From contig NZ_CP081297.1 of NCBI RefSeq assembly GCF_019711355.1, forward strand, positions 1,922,001 through 1,986,000: 64,000 nt of DNA, read 5' to 3'. This document shows, in pieces, positions 57,374-64,000 of this stretch (its first letter is position 1; each line of letters opens with the position of its first letter). Below the pieces are notes generated by a model that was not told the DNA's origin, did not search any database, and saw only the letters and a list, made by a program, of their open reading frames with translations. This DNA comes from Qipengyuania psychrotolerans. Its GTDB lineage: Bacteria; Pseudomonadota; Alphaproteobacteria; Sphingomonadales; Sphingomonadaceae. A program made the position numbers and the translations under genes.

Positions 57374-57413
57374 CCGCTTGATTTTCCACTCAATGCGTGC
57401 CAATTCCCTCTAT

Positions 57414-57427
57414 TGATAACGTTCTCA
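57414..57427. promoter_or_regulatory. LacI-type operator (site C) before the GH3 gene
   Basis: TGATAACGTTCTCA fits TGnnAnCGnTnnCA at every fixed position and shares 11 bases with site A. It is 30 bases before the GH3 ATG. Confidence 0.65.
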
Positions 57428-57456
57428 ATTAAACGAGAGCGCGGAGGGAAGAGGAC

Positions 57457-59826
57457 ATGAAGGCGTTTTGGATGGCATCGGCGGCGGCCCTTGCCTTGGC
57501 TGGCTGCACTGCAATTCCGGCAGAAGTGGAAACAACTCCCGTTGCATCGGCAATGCAGAGCGAAGATGTGCGCGTCGCGGACTTGCTCTCGCGCATGAGT
57601 GTGGAGCGCAAGGTTGCGCAGCTCATCCAGCCGCAGATCAATTCCTTCACCGCCGAAGACATGGAGCGGTATCGCTTCGGCAGCTACCTCAATGGCGGCA
57701 ACGGCGGCCCTTACGGTGATGAATTCGCGCCCGGTTCAGAATGGCTCCGCCTGGCCGACGAAATGTACATTGCCTCGACGCAGCCGCTCGGCAGCGGGGA
57801 GCCGGTCATTCCCGTCATCTGGGGCACTGATGCGGTTCACGGCCACACCAATGTCGTGCAGGCAACGATTTTTCCACACAATATCGCGCTGGGCGCGACA
57901 CGCGATCCGGACCTCGTCCGCATGATCGGCGCAGCCACCGCAACTGAAATCGAAGTAACCGGCATCGACTGGAACTTCTCGCCAACCGTGGCTGTTGCCC
58001 GCGATGATCGTTGGGGCCGCACTTACGAAAGCTATTCCGAAGACCCGCAGATTGTCGCCGCAATGGGCGCCGCGCTGGTCGAAGGCTTGCAGGGCCGCAA
58101 AGGCGACGCCGATTTCCTTGGCACGGGCCGGGTGATCGCCACTGCCAAGCACTTCTTCGGCGATGGCGGAACCGAACAGGGTGTCGATCAGGGCGACGTC
58201 AACGGTGACATCGAAGCGCTCAAGAGCGTGCACGCCGTCCCCTACCCCGCAGCCATCGATGCGGGCGTCCAGACGGTCATGGCCAGCTTCAACTCCATCA
58301 ATGGCAAGAAGATGCACGGCAATGAGGAGCTGCTGACCGGCGTCCTGCGCGGTGAGCTTGGCTTTGAAGGCCTGGTGGTCGGGGACTGGAACGGTCACGG
58401 CCAGATCAAGGGCTGCACCAATACCGATTGCCCGCAGGCGCTGCTCGCAGGTCTCGATATCTACATGGTGCCCGACGACTGGAAGGGCCTGCTCGAAACG
58501 CTCGTGGCGCAGGTGGAAGATGGTACCATCCCGATGGCCCGCCTGGATGAAGCGGTCGGCAGCGTCCTTCGCGTGAAGATCCGCGCTGGCCTGATGGACG
58601 AATTTGTAAAGCCCTCCGACCGGCCTAATGCCGGCGAATGGGAGAAGCTCGGTTTCGCACCGCACCGACAGGTTGCCCGGACCGCGGTCGCCAAATCACA
58701 GGTCGTCCTCAAGAACGACGGCATCCTGCCGCTGCGCAGCGGATCCAATGTCCTCGTCGCTGGCAGTGCCGCCAACAACATCGCGCAAGCCGCGGGCGGC
58801 TGGACGCTGACATGGCAAGGCGGCGGCGATCTGGACAATGATGATTTCCCCGGTGCAACCTCCATCTGGAGCGGTATCGAAACCGCAGTTAAAGCGGGCG
58901 GCGGGACCGCCACGCTTGCTGCAGATGGAAGCTACTCCACAAAGCCCGATGTCGCCGTGGTGGTATTCGGCGAAGAACCTTACGCCGAATTCGCCGGTGA
59001 CCGAAAGAACCTCGCGTTTAGCGACGAAGAAGGTCTCTCGCTCCTGCGCAAGTTCAAGGCCGACGGAATTCCGGCGGTCGCCGTATTCCTCAGCGGGCGT
59101 CCGATGTGGGTGAACCGCGAGCTCAATGCCGCGAATGCCTTCGTGGCATCGTGGCTTCCGGGAAGCGAAGGCGCTGGTATCGCTGACGTTCTTAGCGGCG
59201 CAATTCCCGCGACAGGCAAGCTGGGCTTCAGCTGGCCTGAAAAGTGCGACCAAGGGCCGCTCAATTCGGCCGAAGGCGCGCTTTTCCCGCTGGGCTATGG
59301 CCGCTCGCTCGCCGATACGGCGCCGCTGCGCCAGCTTGACGAGACATGCGACGCCCTGATGGCTCACGACGGAGCTGAATGGTTCGTCAACGGCCGGTTC
59401 TCCGACGGTATCACGGCAACTGCTGGCGGCACCGACCTTCCCAACCTTCGCGGCAAGGCTGCCGGGATCACGGCAATCGGCCTTGACCGGATTGCGCAGG
59501 AAGATTCGCGTACCATCACATTCGCGCCCGGATCATCAATCACGATTGCGCAGGACAGCGAAGGGACTGGCGCCTACCGCATCCTTTACCGCGTAAGGCA
59601 GCGCCCGACGCAGCCCGTCATGCTGAAGACCGGTGAAGCGGATGTCGACCTGACTTATCCGCTGTCAGTCGCAGCCGAGAAGGACTGGCGCGAGATGGTG
59701 ATTACCCAAGCCTGCGCTGCCAGCCTTGGCGACAGCCTGACGTTTACAAGCACCGGCGCATTCAGCTTCGACATCGCGACCATTTCGCGCGAAGAAGTGG
59801 CTGAAGGGACCGACTGCTCTTTCTGA
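57457..59826 (+). CDS. GH3 family beta-glucosidase lipoprotein
   Basis: A 789-residue exo-acting glycoside hydrolase with a lipoprotein signal (lipobox LAGC, Cys17), so it is held in the outer or periplasmic membrane face. The GH3 N-terminal barrel includes VIPVIWGTDAVHGHTNV and KHF (231-233); the nucleophile is Asp310 (GLVVGDWNGHG). A C-terminal (alpha/beta)6 and an extra 180-residue domain follow. The layout fits exo-1,3/1,4-beta-glucosidases. A LacI operator precedes it. Confidence 0.93.
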   Translation: MKAFWMASAAALALAGCTAIPAEVETTPVASAMQSEDVRVADLLSRMSVERKVAQLIQPQINSFTAEDMERYRFGSYLNGGNGGPYGDEFAPGSEWLRLADEMYIASTQPLGSGEPVIPVIWGTDAVHGHTNVVQATIFPHNIALGATRDPDLVRMIGAATATEIEVTGIDWNFSPTVAVARDDRWGRTYESYSEDPQIVAAMGAALVEGLQGRKGDADFLGTGRVIATAKHFFGDGGTEQGVDQGDVNGDIEALKSVHAVPYPAAIDAGVQTVMASFNSINGKKMHGNEELLTGVLRGELGFEGLVVGDWNGHGQIKGCTNTDCPQALLAGLDIYMVPDDWKGLLETLVAQVEDGTIPMARLDEAVGSVLRVKIRAGLMDEFVKPSDRPNAGEWEKLGFAPHRQVARTAVAKSQVVLKNDGILPLRSGSNVLVAGSAANNIAQAAGGWTLTWQGGGDLDNDDFPGATSIWSGIETAVKAGGGTATLAADGSYSTKPDVAVVVFGEEPYAEFAGDRKNLAFSDEEGLSLLRKFKADGIPAVAVFLSGRPMWVNRELNAANAFVASWLPGSEGAGIADVLSGAIPATGKLGFSWPEKCDQGPLNSAEGALFPLGYGRSLADTAPLRQLDETCDALMAHDGAEWFVNGRFSDGITATAGGTDLPNLRGKAAGITAIGLDRIAQEDSRTITFAPGSSITIAQDSEGTGAYRILYRVRQRPTQPVMLKTGEADVDLTYPLSVAAEKDWREMVITQACAASLGDSLTFTSTGAFSFDIATISREEVAEGTDCSF

Positions 59827-59853
59827 GCACATTCGTATTCGCTTTGCGCAGCG

Positions 59854-59867
59854 GAATAACGCTGGCA
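59854..59867. promoter_or_regulatory. weak LacI-type site before the sugar porter
   Basis: GAATAACGCTGGCA fits TGnnAnCGnTnnCA at 6 of 8 fixed positions and is 62 bases before the sugar-porter ATG. Weak on its own; noted because of the regulon context. Confidence 0.3.
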
Positions 59868-59928
59868 AACCGGTCAAAATATCAGGTCGGCAGGTCATTG
59901 GGCCGCTGACCATGGGAGGGTAGAAAAA

Positions 59929-61344
59929 ATGGCATTGGCACCAGACGTCGCGTCGAGCACCGACCCGAATCCGATTGAAGCGGAGGGCACGCACGTCAAT
60001 GCCCCCGGGCTTCAGTATTTCGTGTTCGCGCTGTTCTTCATTTTTGGCGGCATCACTTCACTCAACGACGTGATTTTGCCCAAGCTCAAAGAGCTGTTCA
60101 CGCTTTCCTACACCGAAGCCATGCTGGTGCAGTTCTGCTTCTTCTTCGCCTATCTCTTGATCGGCATTCCTGGTGCAGAGCTGGTGAAACGGATCGGCTA
60201 CATGCGCGGGGCGGTGGCAGGTTTGCTCATCATGATGGCAGGCTGCCTGCTCTTCATCCCGGCGAGCCAGACCGCGACCTATGGCCTATTCCTCGGCGCG
60301 CTCTTCATCCTCGCCAGCGGGGTGGTGATTGTCCAGGTTGTGACCAACCCGCTGATCTCGCTGCTGGGCCCACAGAAGACCGTGCACAGCCGCCTGACTT
60401 TCGCACAGGCCTTCAACAGTCTCGGGACCACGATTTTCCCGCGCGTCGGCTCTGCCCTCATCCTTGGCGGGCTGGCGGGTGTATCGGCTGCCGAACTGTC
60501 CGGAGCCGAGCTTGACGCCTATCGCACTGCCGAAAGCGCCGCGATCGTCTCGACCTATATCGGTCTTGCCGTGGCACTGGCCGTGATCGCGCTGGTCGTC
60601 TGGTTCAACCGCAACAAGCTCCCCCATGATGCTTCGGAGATGCAGGGCGCTGCGCTGACGACCTTCACCCGCTATCTGATCGGCATCGTGCCGATCGCGC
60701 TCGGCGGCTGGCTGGTCATCCGCGGCAATGAACTCATCGGCATCGCCTTGCTGCTGGTCGGACCGACTGTCTGGCTATGGGGCAACAGCCTCCTGAGCCG
60801 CACCCGCTTTTCGTTCGGGGCAGCCTGCATTTTCCTCTACGTCGGCGCCGAAGTCGCTATCGGCTCGCTGATCGTGAACTACCTGATGCAGGATAGCGTC
60901 ATGGGCCTCAGCGAACTTAACGCAGGCAACATGATCTTCCTTTATTGGGGTGGGGCACTGGTGGGCCGTATCATCGGTTCGCTCGTGCTGCGATATGTCA
61001 GCCCCGGTCTTGTCCTGATGGGCGTGGCTCTGGGCGCGATCTCCCTGGTGCTCATCTCGACCAACACCACCGGAACGACAGCGGGTTATAGCCTGCTGGC
61101 GGTCGGCCTGATGAATTCGATCATGTTCCCGACCATCTTCTCGCTCGCCTGCGAAAAGCTTGGCCTCAAGGCTGCAGACGGATCCGGCATCATCAACATC
61201 GCGATCTTCGGGGGCGCGGTGATTCCGCTGCTGACCGGCATGATTGCTGACGCGAGCGGCAGCCTCGGCACCGCGATGATCCTGCCGATCGCGTGCTATG
61301 CGATCATCGCAGCCTTCGGGATTTTCGCACGCCGCCCTGCCTGA
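59929..61344 (+). CDS. sugar MFS transporter (GluP/FucP type, FHS family)
   Basis: A 471-residue, 12-helix H+/sugar symporter. FVFALFFIFGGITSLNDVILPKLK and VVTNPLISLLGP are typical of the glucose/galactose and fucose group; the C-terminal half has FPTIFSLACEKLGLKAADGSG and GAVIPLLTG. It would bring the monosaccharide released by the GH3 enzyme into the cytoplasm. Shine-Dalgarno GGGAGGG. It follows the GH3 gene by about 100 bases. Confidence 0.93.
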   Translation: MALAPDVASSTDPNPIEAEGTHVNAPGLQYFVFALFFIFGGITSLNDVILPKLKELFTLSYTEAMLVQFCFFFAYLLIGIPGAELVKRIGYMRGAVAGLLIMMAGCLLFIPASQTATYGLFLGALFILASGVVIVQVVTNPLISLLGPQKTVHSRLTFAQAFNSLGTTIFPRVGSALILGGLAGVSAAELSGAELDAYRTAESAAIVSTYIGLAVALAVIALVVWFNRNKLPHDASEMQGAALTTFTRYLIGIVPIALGGWLVIRGNELIGIALLLVGPTVWLWGNSLLSRTRFSFGAACIFLYVGAEVAIGSLIVNYLMQDSVMGLSELNAGNMIFLYWGGALVGRIIGSLVLRYVSPGLVLMGVALGAISLVLISTNTTGTTAGYSLLAVGLMNSIMFPTIFSLACEKLGLKAADGSGIINIAIFGGAVIPLLTGMIADASGSLGTAMILPIACYAIIAAFGIFARRPA

Positions 61345-61359
61345 TTTCGCACACGCAAC

Positions 61360-61409
61360 ATTTCGGGGGTTCGCAAGGTGGCTTCGGTCTGCCATGCGGC
61401 CCCCGAAAT
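61360..61409 (+). repeat. 10-bp inverted repeat after the sugar porter gene
   Basis: ATTTCGGGGG (61360-61369) pairs exactly with CCCCCGAAAT (61400-61409). The 30-base loop itself holds GC-rich structure. It lies 15 bases after the porter stop; with no clear T run it may be a weak terminator. Confidence 0.45.
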
Positions 61410-61434
61410 CGTTTAGAGCTATTGGACTTGCTAC

Positions 61435-62169
61435 ATGACCGACGCCGAACTTGCCGCCCATCTTGCCGAAGTGGCGGGAGATATCCTGATCAAGGTACGG
61501 GAAAGCGGGATGTTCGAAGGCAAGAGCCTAGGTAAAGCCGGCGACGAGACGGCGAACCAGTTTCTCGTGCACGCCTTGCGCCAGCAGCGCCCGGAGGACG
61601 GCCTACTTTCGGAAGAGAGCAAGGACACGCAGGAACGCCTCTCGAAGGAGCGCGTCTGGATCGTCGATCCGGTCGACGGCACACGCGAATACGGCGAAGC
61701 GCGCTCGGACTGGGCGGTTCACGTTGCACTCTGCATTGGCGGTAGGCCGGAAATCGGCGCCGTCGCCCTACCCGGCCTTGGAACGGTGCTTCGAACCGAC
61801 AAGCCAATTGACGTTCCACCCGCTACAGCGACGCCGCGCATGGTGGTCAGCCGGACACGCCCTGCTGCTGAAGCCGTCGCGGTGTCCGAGAAAATCGGCG
61901 CGGAACTGGTGGGAATGGGTTCCGCCGGAGCCAAGGCAATGGCCGTGGTGCGCGGCGAGGCCGAGATCTATCTGCACACCGGCGGCCAGTACGAATGGGA
62001 CAGCGCAGCCCCCGCGGCGGTCGCCCTTGCGCACGGCATGCATGCCAGCCGCATCGACGGTAGCCCGCTGGTCTATAACCAGGCGGACACATACATGCCC
62101 GACCTGCTAATTTGTCGTCCCGAATATGCCGACCAGGTGTTGGCCGAAGTGGCCAAGCTGTCGGTCTAA
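61435..62169 (+). CDS. inositol monophosphatase family protein (CysQ-like)
   Basis: A 244-residue magnesium-dependent phosphatase. Metal ligands are Glu60/61 (LLSEES), Asp78 and Asp81 (VWIVDPVDGTREY) and Asp in EWDSAAP. The sequence fits CysQ, which hydrolyses 3'-phosphoadenosine 5'-phosphate, better than sugar phosphatases, since the region DGTREYGEARSDWAVHVAL is close to that group. It converges on the lyase gene; stop codons overlap. Confidence 0.87.
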   Translation: MTDAELAAHLAEVAGDILIKVRESGMFEGKSLGKAGDETANQFLVHALRQQRPEDGLLSEESKDTQERLSKERVWIVDPVDGTREYGEARSDWAVHVALCIGGRPEIGAVALPGLGTVLRTDKPIDVPPATATPRMVVSRTRPAAEAVAVSEKIGAELVGMGSAGAKAMAVVRGEAEIYLHTGGQYEWDSAAPAAVALAHGMHASRIDGSPLVYNQADTYMPDLLICRPEYADQVLAEVAKLSV

Positions 62170-63059
62170 TCCTCGATTTGAGCCAGCAATTGCTGGGCCC
62201 GCGACAGATGCGGACGATCCAGCATCTTGCCGCCATGACCGATGGTCCCGGCCCCCGGATTGGCGGCGAATAGCGCCACGATTTCGCGCGCTTCGGCAAT
62301 TTCTTCCTCGCTCGGCGTAAAGGCCGCGTTGATGATCGGGACCTGTGCCGGGTGGATCGCCAACATCCCGCGATAGCCATCGCGGCGCACCTTTTCGCAG
62401 CGCTTTTTCAGGCCATCGAGATTGCGGAAATCGCCGTCGATCGTCTCAATAGCTGGCACCGACGCCGCAGCCGCCCCCAACAGGGTGAGGCTTCGCGCCA
62501 GTTCATAGGTAAAACTGTATTCGCCGTCCTCGCCGCGGTTCGACAGTGCCCCGATGGAGTCGGCGAGATCTTCGGCACCCCAGGTCATCGCACACAGGCG
62601 CGGCGCACCTGCATAATCCCCGGTGGTGAACATTGCCGCGGCAACTTCGGTAACCAGCGCGATGACAGCTGTGCTGCCAGGTTCAATCCCAAGTTCCATT
62701 TCCAGCGGCGTGAGCAGGCGGTCCAGCTCCTCCACATCCTCACGGCCGCGCGACTTGGGAAGCATGATCCCGCCCGGACGTCCCGGCAGGATTGCGGCGA
62801 GATCATTTGCAGTATGCGGCCCGTCGAGCGGATTTACGCGAACCCACAGGCGCAGGCGCTCTTCCTCGCTGCATGCGAGCAGGAATGACCGGATCCCTTC
62901 ACGCGCCGCTGGCTTCGCATCTTCTGCGACCGCATCCTCGATATCGAAAATGACGATGTCGGCGTCGCCGCCAGCCGCCTTGGTCATCTTGCGTTCGCTG
63001 TCGCCCGGGGCAAACAGCCAAGAACGGAAGCGGGTTGGCATGGCGGGTCGGTCGGTCAT
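62166..63059 (-). CDS. HpcH/HpaI aldolase/CitE-like CoA ester lyase
   Basis: A 297-residue TIM-barrel enzyme. SWLFAPGDSERKMTKA, VIFDIEDAVAEDAKP, LWVRVNPLDGP and GIMLPKSRGREDV are typical of CitE/malyl-CoA lyase relatives, which cleave or form C-C bonds in CoA thioesters such as malyl- or citramalyl-CoA. Start 63059 was chosen by family N-terminus. It lies 29 bases beyond the stop of a TonB-dependent receptor gene on the same strand. Confidence 0.87.
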   Translation of the reverse strand: MTDRPAMPTRFRSWLFAPGDSERKMTKAAGGDADIVIFDIEDAVAEDAKPAAREGIRSFLLACSEEERLRLWVRVNPLDGPHTANDLAAILPGRPGGIMLPKSRGREDVEELDRLLTPLEMELGIEPGSTAVIALVTEVAAAMFTTGDYAGAPRLCAMTWGAEDLADSIGALSNRGEDGEYSFTYELARSLTLLGAAAASVPAIETIDGDFRNLDGLKKRCEKVRRDGYRGMLAIHPAQVPIINAAFTPSEEEIAEAREIVALFAANPGAGTIGHGGKMLDRPHLSRAQQLLAQIED

Positions 63060-63088
63060 GCTAGGATCCTCTGTCAATTGGCGGCGCG

Positions 63089-64000
63089 TCAAAGGCCAAG
63101 TTTGATGCCGGCCCACACGGTGCGCGGGGTGCCCAGATCAATCGAACCGCCCTGATTGCGTGTCACGATCGTCTCGTCTGTCAAATTCTCGCCGCGAAGC
63201 ACGATTGAAACGCCGCGAGATACCGGCACTTCGGCATAAGCGGACACGGTCGTTGCGGCCGGCAGGATATCGCTTTGCAGGTCGTCTTCGAACTGGTCGC
63301 CAACATGGCGCAAGGTGGCCCCGAACAGCCAGTCTTCGGAAGGTCGCCAGCTTAGCGTCGCCGCCCCTGCCCAGCGCGGAGTCTGCGAGGGCCGGTTGCC
63401 ATCGAAATCGGCGCCGGGATTGCGCGCCTCTGCGTCGATATACGCGAGTGATGCATCCAGGCGCACATCACTGATGGTCATGCCAGCAGCCATCTCTACG
63501 CCGCGCGCGCGGATTTCCTCAATGTTCTGACGCTGCCTCGTCACCGGGTCGAGCGTCACGTTGGCTATCGCGTCCTTCACCCGGTTTTCGAATACCGTGG
63601 CGCTCAACTCAATACCCTCGGCCGGAGCGATCTCGACACCGGCCTCATATCCGATCAACCGCTCGTTCTTCAAAGCGGCGTTTGCATTGGTAACCACCGG
63701 GAAGATAACGAACGGCCGGTAAAGTTCATTCAGCGTCGGCAGCCGCAGCCCGCTATAGGCAGCCGCGCGCAGGCGAACGGCATCGCTGAGATTCAGCAAC
63801 GCTCCGCCGCGGAAGGATTCCTGCCAACCGGAACGCTCGGCAAAGCGGTCCGACTGGAGGAGGCCCCCACCCGCATCGCGCGCTTCGTAAAAACCGTCCG
63901 CAATTGTGAAGTGGTCGATCCGTGCGCCGCCTGTCAGCGTCAGAGCGCCCAGCGTCCAGTCATGCTCCGCAAACAGCCCAAGGTCGCTGTTGGTGCCGCC
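63089..64000 (-). CDS. TonB-dependent receptor, C-terminal part (partial)
   Basis: The frame is open from the window's end to a stop at 63089, giving about 303 residues of a barrel C-terminus. Typical strands are AAYSGLRLPTLNELYRP, GVEIAPAEGIELSATVFENRV, RWAGAATLSWRPSEDW and the final WAGIKLGL. The pattern SGLRLPTLNELY is a TonB receptor barrel signature (here of the siderophore/vitamin type rather than the TIGR01782 type). The N-terminal plug lies outside the window. Confidence 0.9.
   Translation of the reverse strand, partial: GGTNSDLGLFAEHDWTLGALTLTGGARIDHFTIADGFYEARDAGGGLLQSDRFAERSGWQESFRGGALLNLSDAVRLRAAAYSGLRLPTLNELYRPFVIFPVVTNANAALKNERLIGYEAGVEIAPAEGIELSATVFENRVKDAIANVTLDPVTRQRQNIEEIRARGVEMAAGMTISDVRLDASLAYIDAEARNPGADFDGNRPSQTPRWAGAATLSWRPSEDWLFGATLRHVGDQFEDDLQSDILPAATTVSAYAEVPVSRGVSIVLRGENLTDETIVTRNQGGSIDLGTPRTVWAGIKLGL

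Overview
The window reads as chromosomal DNA of an alphaproteobacterium of the Sphingomonadales, most likely Erythrobacteraceae (Erythrobacter/Qipengyuania/Altererythrobacter type). This is inferred from the high GC content, a ChpT phosphotransferase, an ATP12-type F1 assembly chaperone, GatCAB, a LinKLMN-type MCE transporter, and a TonB receptor locus with flavin-dependent halogenases. No tRNA, CRISPR array, insertion sequence or prophage gene was seen. Coding density is high and no gap between genes exceeds about 300 bases.

Layout. 1-1904: a cut-off gene and three small exported proteins. 1911-4399 (minus): a small membrane protein and an S46 dipeptidyl peptidase. 4529-9361: trmL-gatB (minus), a lone methyltransferase (plus) and gatC-gatA plus a small membrane protein (minus). 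9411-10274: an anchored FKBP and rpsU. 10480-14160 (plus): a tight run of crcB, RluC-type synthase, PaiB-type protein, HAD phosphatase, small membrane protein and ATP12. 14283-15416: a gluconolactonase/strictosidine-synthase-like propeller. 15464-19022 (minus): a four-gene MCE lipid/hydrophobe ABC transporter. 19126-22570: valS-queE. 22680-28988 (minus): a HerA-like ATPase, a TIGR02186/TauE pair, and an NfrA-C-like protein with an NfrB-like glycosyltransferase. 29071-35988: nhaA, gloA, a TorF-type porin, a phosphatase, RNase P RNA (minus, 32692-33094), an AmpD-type amidase, chpT, a JAMM protease and an RluD-type synthase. 36112-39191: rpoH, an M20 amidohydrolase and mtgA. 39375-42226: a CDF metal exporter coupled to an ECF sigma factor, its RskA-type anti-sigma factor and a fasciclin protein. 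42334-46899 (minus): five redox genes.

47100-61344 is the most distinctive region. It holds a TonB-dependent receptor, a flavin halogenase homologue, SapC, a JmjC/cupin-8 hydroxylase, a second halogenase, a LacI regulator, an MFS transporter, a GH3 beta-glucosidase lipoprotein and a GluP/FucP-type sugar porter. LacI-type operators (TGnnAnCGnTnnCA) lie upstream of the receptor and the glucosidase and tie the ends into one predicted regulon. The likely sense is outer-membrane uptake of a glucan oligosaccharide, periplasmic trimming by GH3 and cytoplasmic uptake of the sugar. The roles of the halogenases, SapC and the hydroxylase are unknown. The window ends with a bisphosphate-nucleotidase-like phosphatase, a CitE-like lyase and the C-terminal part of another TonB-dependent receptor.

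Starts were chosen by Shine-Dalgarno spacing, overlap with neighbours and signal-peptide position. Functions come from recognised motifs only; no database search was possible.
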